Source: Firmicutes bacterium UBA6132 (GTDB taxonomy: Bacteria; Bacillota_A; Clostridia; Tissierellales; Sedimentibacteraceae). Taken from it: a stretch of 6,367 bases of DNA. The notes beneath the pieces are model-generated. The model ran no database searches and was not told the origin of the DNA. It saw only the letters and a program-made list of their open reading frames with translations. Location of the stretch: contig DIVM01000320.1 in the NCBI GenBank assembly GCA_002435835.1, positions 1 to 6,367 of the forward strand. The letters are read 5' to 3'. The translations under genes were made by a program, and so were the position numbers. This document shows, piece after piece, positions 1 to 5,146 of the stretch (position 1 is its first letter; each line of letters starts with the position of its first letter).

Positions 1-200
1 ATGTAGCAAAATTCAATGCTATGTATACAGAATATGCTAAAAATAAGACCATTACTAAAACTAGAATGTATTTAGAAACTATTGAGCAAATATTGCCAGA
101 TGTAACTGTATATATTGATTCGTCAGAGGGTGGAGTTGAAAAAATGTTACCTTTAAAAAGTTTTGTAACAGATACAGGAAATGACGGAGGTACAAATTAA
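1..200 (+). CDS. hflK: HflK, C-terminal fragment (SPFH-domain membrane protease modulator)
   Basis: Only the last 65 codons are present, in the frame starting at base 3 and ending with TAA at 198-200; the 5' part lies outside the window. The translation begins VAKFNAMYTEYAKNKTITKT and continues with RMYLETIEQILP, DVTVYIDSSEGG and a final MLPLKSF segment. This is the usual end of HflK: an alpha-helical stretch with an R-x-Y-L-E-T-x-E-x-x-L-P motif, then a short 'D..GG..LPL' tail. HflK pairs with HflC in a large membrane-anchored ring that encloses the FtsH protease and modulates its activity. The identification rests on the tail motif plus the hflC gene that follows at once. The TAA overlaps the hflC ATG by one base, so the two are co-transcribed and probably translationally coupled. 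Confidence 0.85.
   Translation, partial: VAKFNAMYTEYAKNKTITKTRMYLETIEQILPDVTVYIDSSEGGVEKMLPLKSFVTDTGNDGGTN
186..190 (+). promoter_or_regulatory. Ribosome binding site of hflC inside the hflK 3' end
   Basis: GGAGG lies 9 nt before the hflC ATG at 200, within the last codons of hflK. It supports the start at 200 even though that ATG shares a base with the hflK stop codon. Confidence 0.8.
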
Positions 201-1084
201 TGCAAAAAGTTAAAAACATAGGTAGGATAAGTTTTGCTGTTGTATTTTTAATAATATTAATTATTGCTGTTTCAACTGCATCATATGTAGTTGGAGAAAA
301 TGAATATGCTTATATTACAAGATTTTCAAAATTTGTTAAAATACAAGATTCAGCAGGTTTACATTTAAAAATGCCATTCTTAGATAAAGTTGAAAAAATA
401 CCACAGTATAGAATGATGTATGATATTCCTCCATCCGAGGTATTAACAGGGGACAAAAAAACATTAGTAGTGGATAACTTTGCAGTATGGAAGATAGATG
501 ACCCTTATACATTTATGAAAACAGTAAGCAGAATTACTGAAATGGAAAATAGAATTGATGCAGTAGTGTATAATGCAGTAAAAAACACTTTGGGTACTAT
601 GAATCAAGCGGACATAATTAATTCTGATAATGGTTCAATTGATGGTGTCAATATTAAAATTACTGAAATGGTAAACACACAATTAAAAAATTATGGAGTA
701 TCTACAATAGCTGTAGAAATTAAACGTTTAGATTTGCCTTCTGACAATGAAGAAGCAGTGTATAACAGAATGGTTTCAGAAAGAACACAAATGGCAGAGA
801 CTTATAGAGCGGATGGTAATTTAGAAGCCAGCAAAGTAGTAAATGAAACGGATAAAGAAGTTGGGATACTTTTATCAAAAGCAAAGGCTAAAGCGGAAGA
901 ACTGAAAGGTCAAGGTGAAGGCGAGTATATGAAAATAATAGCTGATGCATATTCTACAGAAGACAGAGCAAGCTATTATGAATTTATCAGAAGTTTAGAA
1001 GCTTTAAAAGTGACTATGAAAGGTGAAAAAACAATATTTTTACCAGCAGATAGCTATATAGTCAAAGTGTTGAATGGGAATTAA
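200..1084 (+). CDS. hflC: HflC, SPFH/prohibitin-family membrane protein
   Basis: The 294-residue protein has normal HflC length. A short basic N-terminus precedes one membrane anchor (about residues 8-30), followed by an SPFH/band-7 domain (about 31-190) that opens with VVGENEYAYITRFSKFV and contains the G-LHLKMPF segment. A charged helical region follows (about 190-265): VYNRMVSERTQMAETYRADG, then Ala/Lys/Glu-rich repeats ending GQGEGEYMKIIADAY. The C-terminal signature YYEFIRSLEAL, then TIFLPADSYIVKVL, is typical of HflC. In Enterobacteria HflK and HflC form a complex around FtsH on the outer face of the membrane and restrain its access to membrane substrates; the same role is inferred here. 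The order hflK-hflC with a 1-bp stop/start overlap is the standard arrangement. The start is supported by GGAGG 9 nt upstream. No operon promoter is visible because it lies left of the window. Confidence 0.92.
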   Translation: MQKVKNIGRISFAVVFLIILIIAVSTASYVVGENEYAYITRFSKFVKIQDSAGLHLKMPFLDKVEKIPQYRMMYDIPPSEVLTGDKKTLVVDNFAVWKIDDPYTFMKTVSRITEMENRIDAVVYNAVKNTLGTMNQADIINSDNGSIDGVNIKITEMVNTQLKNYGVSTIAVEIKRLDLPSDNEEAVYNRMVSERTQMAETYRADGNLEASKVVNETDKEVGILLSKAKAKAEELKGQGEGEYMKIIADAYSTEDRASYYEFIRSLEALKVTMKGEKTIFLPADSYIVKVLNGN

Positions 1085-1098
1085 ATAAAATTAATTAA

Positions 1099-1227
1099 AG
1101 GTTAAAAGCTTTAGGATATCCAAAAGAAAATGTAATTTTAACTGATATAGGTGAAGATGGTAGCATTAAATATTACAGAGATGGTGAAGGTAACCACTTT
1201 GTTCCTAAACGCAAACTGATGATTTAA
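1099..1227 (+). pseudogene. Startless 42-codon open stretch, probable gene remnant
   Basis: Between hflC and its terminator lies an open stretch ending with TAA at 1225-1227. Its translation looks like real protein: LKALGYPKENVILTDIGEDG followed by SIKYYRDGEGNHFVPKRKLM. It is preceded in frame by TAA at 1096-1098 and has no ATG, GTG or TTG codon that could start it upstream of the final ATG at 1219. It is in a different frame from hflC, so it is not a simple readthrough tail. I do not recognise the family. The balanced, charged composition resembles coding sequence rather than AT-rich spacer. The best reading is the 3' remnant of a gene whose 5' part was deleted; a small protein using a rare start codon is less likely. 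Confidence 0.4.
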
Positions 1228-1272
1228 TTATAAGTCAAAATTAGTTTTTTAAATAGTTAATATAAATTTATT

Positions 1273-1320
1273 AGGATTAAAATATTCATTTTTATGATTA
1301 TTTTAATCCTTTATTTTTTC
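1273..1320 (+). terminator. Rho-independent terminator after hflKC
   Basis: A 12-bp perfect stem pairs AGGATTAAAATA (1273-1284) with TATTTTAATCCT (1299-1310) around a 14-nt loop, followed by the T-rich tract TTATTTTTTC. It ends the hflKC transcript. It also sits between convergent genes, but the T tract on the minus-strand side is weak, so termination of the cyclase gene from the other direction would be less efficient. Confidence 0.8.
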
Positions 1321-1351
1321 ATTAACCATAATTTTTATAAGCGTGTCTGTT

Positions 1352-2704
1352 TTATGCGATAATTCTATTTCTTCCAGATTTTTTAGCTTCATACATTAAT
1401 TTATCTGCTTTGTTGACGAGAATTTCTGCATATTGACTGTTTGTTTCGGGATATGAAACTACACCTGCACTAATGGTTACTTTTATAGATGAATTATTAT
1501 AATGTAAAGTACCATTCATAACTTTCTTGCGAGTACGCTCGGCTATCTCATAGCTTGATTTAAGGTCTGCCCCTGGAAGTATACATAAGAATTCTTCACC
1601 ACCATAACGAACTAACATATCTGTTTCACGAATGCTATCGCATATAAGTTTTGTTATATAAGTTAATGTTAAATCTCCAGCCTGATGTCCATGAGAATCA
1701 TTTACGGTTTTAAAATAATCAATATCAATCATTATTATACTTAGTGGATATCCTTCTTTTACTGAGCGCTCAAGTTCCTGGTTTAAACGCATAATTCCAG
1801 AGCGACGGTTATATGCACAAGTAAGAGGATCTCTAATTGCCAATTCTTGCAATTGACCATGTGCCATGGCATTTGTTAATGCTAATGACAGTCCGATAGA
1901 TAGAGTGTCAAGTTTATTTAATTCCTCTTTAGTAAATAAAGTGTTTTTAGACAAAATTATAATACCGTTGTTAATACCCTCAGATATGATGGGCTGAACA
2001 ACGATACTATGAGGTATATGTTCAAATTTAGATTCTTTAAAAAACATTTCTTGATCTTTTAAATCCATAATGCACATTTTACCTTGTTGTATAACTTTTT
2101 CAATTATGTTGTTTTGGGTAATATTTTCTGATACTTCTATTCCATAGAATGATAGGACTTTTAGTTTTCCATTTAATTTGTACAAAAGCATTCCACCTTC
2201 TGAACAAAGATATTTCATGAGAAATTTAAGTGCATCTTTAGCCATTGCATCAACCTCCATTTGTTTAGAAAGCAAAATGGAAAAGGCGCGTACTTCTGAT
2301 TCAAATTTTAATGCATTTGATAAAGTTATGACTAGGCTGTTAAATGATTTAACGCTTTCACCAAGCTCATCATCAGAATCTTCTTTTAGAAGAAGCCCAT
2401 TTGGTTCGCATTTATAACCAATTGTAGTGCAGGACATTTCAACAGTGTTTTTAACTTCCTTCATCTGTTGTGAAAGCACACCAATACGCCTAATTATGAA
2501 TAATTTAACAATGGCTATGTTTACGAATGCAACTAAAATACCTGCAAAAATACAATATATAAAAAATTTTATATGTAATACTGATTTTTCAGGAATTCCC
2601 ATAAATATAATAAAATGAGGGAATACGATTCCTGTAATAATTCCAAAACCTACCATCATAATTATTACATCATATATGATTTTATTTGTTATGTGAAATT
2701 TCAT
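1352..2704 (-). CDS. Membrane-bound diguanylate cyclase (two TM segments, GAF-like region, GGDEF domain)
   Basis: This 450-residue protein would make cyclic di-GMP from two GTP. Two hydrophobic segments (about 11-37 and 43-71) form a membrane hairpin with almost no extracytoplasmic loop. A HAMP-like or helical linker follows (about 72-135), then a region of GAF-like length and pattern (about 136-280, called only tentatively). The GGDEF domain covers about 288-450: RDPLTCAYNRR (291-301), metal and substrate site IDIDYFKTVND (326-336), GHQAGD (339-344) and the active-site signature GGEEF (368-372). The allosteric I-site RxxD (RETD, 359-362) sits the canonical five residues before GGEEF, so product inhibition is likely. 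All catalytic motifs look intact. The one visible oddity is Cys where most members have Gly in 'DxLTGLxNRR'. AAGGGG, 10 nt before the ATG, supports the start. It is transcribed alone, away from arsC and towards hflC. The input signal is unknown. Confidence 0.9.
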   Translation of the reverse strand: MKFHITNKIIYDVIIMMVGFGIITGIVFPHFIIFMGIPEKSVLHIKFFIYCIFAGILVAFVNIAIVKLFIIRRIGVLSQQMKEVKNTVEMSCTTIGYKCEPNGLLLKEDSDDELGESVKSFNSLVITLSNALKFESEVRAFSILLSKQMEVDAMAKDALKFLMKYLCSEGGMLLYKLNGKLKVLSFYGIEVSENITQNNIIEKVIQQGKMCIMDLKDQEMFFKESKFEHIPHSIVVQPIISEGINNGIIILSKNTLFTKEELNKLDTLSIGLSLALTNAMAHGQLQELAIRDPLTCAYNRRSGIMRLNQELERSVKEGYPLSIIMIDIDYFKTVNDSHGHQAGDLTLTYITKLICDSIRETDMLVRYGGEEFLCILPGADLKSSYEIAERTRKKVMNGTLHYNNSSIKVTISAGVVSYPETNSQYAEILVNKADKLMYEAKKSGRNRIIA

Positions 2705-2714
2705 TATTTAGACA

Positions 2715-2720
2715 CCCCTT
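2715..2720 (-). promoter_or_regulatory. Ribosome binding site of the diguanylate cyclase gene
   Basis: On the minus strand AAGGGG (followed by TG) lies 10 nt before the ATG at 2704, fixing the start codon. Confidence 0.75.
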
Positions 2721-2770
2721 GTATTTGCATGTTATTTTAATTTTAATAATTGAAACATGAGATAGCTTTT

Positions 2771-2794
2771 TTAAATAGTTAAATAGTAAAATAG
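2771..2794. repeat. Three tandem 8-bp units (TTAAATAG)
   Basis: TTAAATAG at 2771-2778 is repeated exactly at 2779-2786 and once more with one change (TAAAATAG) at 2787-2794. The array lies in the roughly 127-nt predicted leader of the cyclase mRNA, between its promoter and start codon. It could be a protein-binding array or a chance or slippage product of AT-rich DNA. Confidence 0.5.
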
Positions 2795-2837
2795 CATTTT
2801 GAATCTTTATACAAATAATGGAAATTATCCTATTTTT

Positions 2838-2866
2838 ATTATAATACATTTAAGAAATAAATTCAA
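2838..2866 (-). promoter_or_regulatory. Promoter of the diguanylate cyclase gene
   Basis: On the minus strand TTGAAT (2866-2861) and TATAAT (2843-2838) are separated by exactly 17 nt, a near-consensus sigma-A-type promoter. It predicts a transcript start near 2831 and a long untranslated leader of about 127 nt. It is arranged back to back with the arsC promoter; the two -35 boxes are 28 bp apart. Confidence 0.65.
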
Positions 2867-2894
2867 TTCTAAATCCTTGTTATATATTTTAAAA

Positions 2895-2923
2895 TTGAAC
2901 AATTAAACTTTATATGATAAAAT
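2895..2923 (+). promoter_or_regulatory. Promoter of the arsC-flavodoxin operon
   Basis: TTGAAC (2895-2900), a 17-nt spacer and TAAAAT (2918-2923) form a sigma-A-type promoter, and the preceding TGA gives an extended -10 element (TGATAAAAT). The predicted transcript start is near 2930, downstream of the in-frame ATG at 2914. This rules that ATG out as the arsC start. Confidence 0.65.
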
Positions 2924-2964
2924 CAGACATAAATATAATATATTTACTAAAGAGAGGTTTTAAA

Positions 2965-3396
2965 ATGATAAGAGTATTATTTATTTGTAATCATAATGCA
3001 GTAAGAAGTCAAATGGCGGAAGCTTTTTTAAATAAACTTGGTAATGGTTTTTTTTTAGCTGAAAGTGCGGGATTAATACCTACTGAAGTTCATCCTGCAA
3101 CAATAATAGTTATGGAAGAAATAGGTTATGACATCAGCAATCAATCAACTAATTCTGTATTTGGTTATTATAGAGAAAATAGGGAATATTCAATAGTAGT
3201 AAAAATGTGTGATAAAAAAGAAGGCGATAGTTGTCCTGTATTTAAGGGTACAGAAAAGGAATTGTACTGGAGCCTTGATGATCCAGCAAAAATAGAAGAA
3301 ACTAATGAAGAAAAATTAAATAAACTTAGAAAAATTAGAGATGAATTAAAAATTAAAGTAGAATTACTTGTTGAAGAATTTATTGAATTATTCTAA
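2965..3396 (+). CDS. arsC: Arsenate reductase homologue, thioredoxin-coupled (low-MW phosphatase fold)
   Basis: Starting at ATG 2965 the protein has 143 residues, close to the usual ArsC length (about 130-140). It carries the low-molecular-weight phosphatase P-loop near the N-terminus, CNHNAVRSQMAEAF, with nucleophile Cys8 and Arg14 in a C-x5-R motif. The two shuttle cysteines of the pI258/B. subtilis type are at Cys82 and Cys90, in KMCDKKEGDSCPVF. The catalytic Asp loop is WSLDDPA (102-108). The family reduces arsenate to arsenite through a Cys relay regenerated by thioredoxin. The start is chosen because AGAGAGG precedes it at 2951-2957 and because a longer reading from ATG 2914 would begin upstream of the predicted transcript start. 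No arsR, arsB or acr3 is nearby, so an arsenic role is inferred from the protein alone; a phosphatase-like role is possible. It is the first gene of an operon with two flavodoxins. Confidence 0.82.
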   Translation: MIRVLFICNHNAVRSQMAEAFLNKLGNGFFLAESAGLIPTEVHPATIIVMEEIGYDISNQSTNSVFGYYRENREYSIVVKMCDKKEGDSCPVFKGTEKELYWSLDDPAKIEETNEEKLNKLRKIRDELKIKVELLVEEFIELF

Positions 3397-3447
3397 GGTT
3401 TAATTCCTTGAAATTAGTTATAATATGAATAATTAACGAGGGGTAAA

Positions 3448-3912
3448 ATGAAAAGAATAATAGTCTATGAATCAGTATGTCATGGAAATACGGAAAAAAT
3501 AGCAAAAGTAATGTCAGAAATTATAGATGCTGAAATGATTAAAGCAAGCAAAGTAAAACCGAAGTATTTAAATTACTATGATTTAATTGGTTTTGGCTCT
3601 GGGATATTTTTTGGAAAGCATAATACTAATATATTGGATTTGATTGATAAAATGCCAAATGTATCTAATAAAAAAGCATTTGTTTTTTCTACAAGTGGTC
3701 AAGGTAAAATGGAATATAATAACCATGCTAAACAAATGTTAAGGGATAAAGGTTTTGAAGTTATCGGTAACTTTGCATGTAAGGGATTTGATACATATGG
3801 TCCATTTAAATTAATAGGTGGAATTGCAAAAAACAGACCGAATGAAAATGATATGGAAATGGCTAAATATTTTGCAAGAAAATTTTTAGTTGAAAATATA
3901 TCAGAAATATAA
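3448..3912 (+). CDS. Flavodoxin-like FMN protein (first of two)
   Basis: This 154-residue protein has flavodoxin length. The N-terminal strand and phosphate-binding loop read IIVYESVCHGNTEKIAK (residues 4-20), with SVCHGNT taking the place of the classical S/T-x-T-G-N-T FMN loop. Further flavin-region elements are LIGFGSGIFFGKH (46-58), VFSTSGQG (79-86) and the family's C-terminal block CKGFDTYGPFK (111-121) followed by GGIAKNRPNEND. This resembles the short anaerobe flavodoxins that carry electrons, but the partner is unknown. GAGGGG (3439-3444) lies 3 nt before the ATG, a short spacing that still supports it. The gene starts 51 bp after arsC with no terminator between and ends 25 bp before the second flavodoxin, so the three are likely one transcript. 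Confidence 0.85.
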   Translation: MKRIIVYESVCHGNTEKIAKVMSEIIDAEMIKASKVKPKYLNYYDLIGFGSGIFFGKHNTNILDLIDKMPNVSNKKAFVFSTSGQGKMEYNNHAKQMLRDKGFEVIGNFACKGFDTYGPFKLIGGIAKNRPNENDMEMAKYFARKFLVENISEI

Positions 3913-3937
3913 AACAAAGTTTTTAAGGAGACAGAAA

Positions 3938-4423
3938 ATGAGGATTTTAGTAATTTATGATTCCGTTCATGGAAATACTAAATCAATCGCAGAATCAATT
4001 GGTAATTCATATGATTTTGATGATGAATTAGTTAAGGTAATAAATGTTAAAAATGCAGATATAAATAATTTAAAAAACATAGATTTATTAATTGTAGGTT
4101 CGCCTACAATATATTTCAAACCTACAGCTGCAATTGAAGATTTCTTAGATAGTATTCCAGTAGATGGTCTTAAGGGAATTAAAGTAATGGCTTTTGACAC
4201 AAGATACTCTAAAATTGAAATGATGGAAATGGTATTAAAAAAGATAATTAAGTCATTTGAATATGCAGCTGAGCCTATAAGTGAAAAACTTGTTAAAAAA
4301 GGTGGTAAATTAATTACTGCACCTGAAGGTTTTATTGCTAAAGCAAACAAAGGGCCATTGCATCAAGGCGAAATAGAACGTGCAGTAGCATGGGCACAAA
4401 ACACTATTGAAGATAATATATAA
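3938..4423 (+). CDS. Flavodoxin-like FMN protein (second of two)
   Basis: From ATG 3938 the protein is 161 residues. The FMN phosphate loop is ILVIYDSVHGNTKSIAE (3-19); later elements are LLIVGSPTIYFKPTAAIEDF (50-69), VMAFDTRYSK (83-92) and a C-terminal block KKGGKLITAPEGF (120-132), with GPLHQGEIERA ending at 149. This places it in a flavodoxin subfamily different from the upstream gene, so the pair is not a recent tandem duplication. A start at 3890 is also open but would overlap the previous gene and lacks a ribosome site; ATG 3938 has AAGGAG at 3925-3930. It is the last gene before a strong terminator. Likely a soluble electron carrier or FMN-binding redox protein; the substrate is not evident. 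Confidence 0.85.
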   Translation: MRILVIYDSVHGNTKSIAESIGNSYDFDDELVKVINVKNADINNLKNIDLLIVGSPTIYFKPTAAIEDFLDSIPVDGLKGIKVMAFDTRYSKIEMMEMVLKKIIKSFEYAAEPISEKLVKKGGKLITAPEGFIAKANKGPLHQGEIERAVAWAQNTIEDNI

Positions 4424-4425
4424 TG

Positions 4426-4470
4426 AAAAGAATTCAAATCCAAGTTAGTAGGATTTGAATTCTTTTATTT
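4426..4470 (+). terminator. Strong rho-independent terminator after the flavodoxin operon
   Basis: A perfect 16-bp stem, AAAAGAATTCAAATCC (4426-4441) with GGATTTGAATTCTTTT (4451-4466), closes a 9-nt loop and is followed by ATTTTC. It begins 3 bp after the stop codon. The A-rich 5' arm would also give a T tract on the opposite strand, although no gene approaches from that side. Confidence 0.9.
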
Positions 4471-4481
4471 TCAAATCTTAT

Positions 4482-4512
4482 CGTTAACCGATAAAATAAA
4501 AATGGTTGACAA
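4482..4512. promoter_or_regulatory. BirA operator (biotin repressor binding site)
   Basis: CGTTAACC (4482-4489), 14 nt, then GGTTGACAA (4504-4512) matches the known BirA box architecture (TTGTTAACC-N14/15-GGTTAACAA) with one visible mismatch in each half. The right half contains the -35 hexamer TTGACA of the bioY promoter, so bound BirA-biotinyl-AMP would block RNA polymerase. The A-to-G change in that half is exactly what makes a consensus -35 box. Its position directly before bioY-bioB agrees with the function. Confidence 0.85.
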
Positions 4513-4534
4513 TTATATTTGTTTGATTTATAAT
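4506..4534 (+). promoter_or_regulatory. Promoter of bioY-bioB
   Basis: TTGACA (4506-4511), a 17-nt spacer and TATAAT (4529-4534) are a fully consensus sigma-A promoter. Transcription should start near 4541, giving a leader of about 45 nt. Such a strong promoter fits a gene set controlled by repression. Confidence 0.88.
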
Positions 4535-4572
4535 CATAATGTTTTCAAAAAGACATAAATTTTACATACAAG

Positions 4573-4578
4573 AAAGGA
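4573..4578 (+). promoter_or_regulatory. Ribosome binding site of bioY
   Basis: AAAGGA lies 7 nt before the ATG at 4586 and supports that start. Confidence 0.7.
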
Positions 4579-4585
4579 TTACATT

Positions 4586-5131
4586 ATGAGAAATGAAAAA
4601 ACAAAAACACTTATTTTAATCGGTATTATGACAGCAGTCACTTGTATTTTAGGACCTCTTTCAATTGCAATTCCAATTTCACCAGTTCCAATTTCTTTTA
4701 CTAACCTTGCTATATACTTTACAGCAATTATACTTGGTTGGAAAAAAGCAACTATCAGTTGTTTGGTTTACCTTTTAATTGGGTTCATAGGTATACCCGT
4801 ATTTTCGAATTTTACTGCAGGACCTGCGAAACTCTTAGGACCAACTGGAGGATATTTGATCGGATTTATATTTATGGCTCTTGTTTCTGGATACTTTGTT
4901 GATAAATTTAATGGCAAAATTTATATGTATGTAGTAGGCATGGTTATTGGAACAGCAATAACATACGCTTTAGGTACAAGCTGGTTAGCTTATCAAGCTA
5001 ATTTAACTATTAAAGCTGCTTTATTTGCTGGGGTGATTCCATATATTCTTGGTGATATTGCAAAAATTATAATTGCAACTATTAATGGACCTATTATTAA
5101 AAAACGAATTACAAAAGCTAAATATCTATAA
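4586..5131 (+). CDS. bioY: BioY, substrate-binding S component of an ECF biotin transporter
   Basis: The 181-residue, very hydrophobic protein has BioY length and about six membrane segments. Family signatures are ISPVPISFTNLAIYFTAIIL (31-50), GIPVFSNFTAGPAKLLGPTG (69-88) leading into GYLIGF, and the C-terminal GDIAKIIIA (156-164) whose Asp and Lys are typical of the biotin site. BioY binds biotin in the membrane. It normally works with the shared energy-coupling module (EcfA, EcfA', EcfT); no such genes are adjacent, so a module encoded elsewhere is inferred. The gene follows a BirA operator and consensus promoter, so uptake should rise when biotin is scarce. bioB begins 15 bp after its stop codon, so the two form one transcript. 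Some BioY proteins may also take up dethiobiotin, which would explain the pairing with BioB; this is inference. Confidence 0.95.
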   Translation: MRNEKTKTLILIGIMTAVTCILGPLSIAIPISPVPISFTNLAIYFTAIILGWKKATISCLVYLLIGFIGIPVFSNFTAGPAKLLGPTGGYLIGFIFMALVSGYFVDKFNGKIYMYVVGMVIGTAITYALGTSWLAYQANLTIKAALFAGVIPYILGDIAKIIIATINGPIIKKRITKAKYL

Positions 5132-5133
5132 TT

Positions 5134-5140
5134 GGAGGGG
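5134..5140 (+). promoter_or_regulatory. Ribosome binding site of bioB
   Basis: GGAGGGG lies between the bioY stop codon and ATG 5147. It lies downstream of the in-frame TTG at 5132, so translation should begin at 5147 and not at that TTG. Confidence 0.8.
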
Positions 5141-5146
5141 ATACTT

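Noticed and set aside
2705..2831. Cyclic di-GMP riboswitch in the leader of the cyclase gene
   Set aside because: Looked for a GC-containing two-helix core with GNRA-type loops; the leader is almost wholly A/T with only a weak hairpin, so no riboswitch is called.
2914..2964. Upstream in-frame ATG that would add 17 residues to ArsC
   Set aside because: It overlaps the predicted -10 region (2918-2923), so it would not be in the mRNA; it has no ribosome site, and the family P-loop normally starts a few residues from the N-terminus, as it does from ATG 2965.
3389..3412. Possible terminator hairpin between arsC and the first flavodoxin (TTCTAAGG/CCTTGAA)
   Set aside because: The stem is short and bulged, and no T tract follows; the genes are more likely co-transcribed.
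3419..3424. TATAAT before the first flavodoxin as an internal promoter
   Set aside because: No acceptable -35 hexamer lies 16-18 nt upstream, and chance TATAAT is common in DNA this AT-rich.
3890..3937. Upstream in-frame ATG for the second flavodoxin
   Set aside because: It overlaps the end of the first flavodoxin, lacks a Shine-Dalgarno site and adds a basic extension foreign to flavodoxins; ATG 3938 has AAGGAG at proper spacing.
5132..5146. TTG start for bioB directly after the bioY stop
   Set aside because: The strong GGAGGGG site lies downstream of this TTG and serves ATG 5147.
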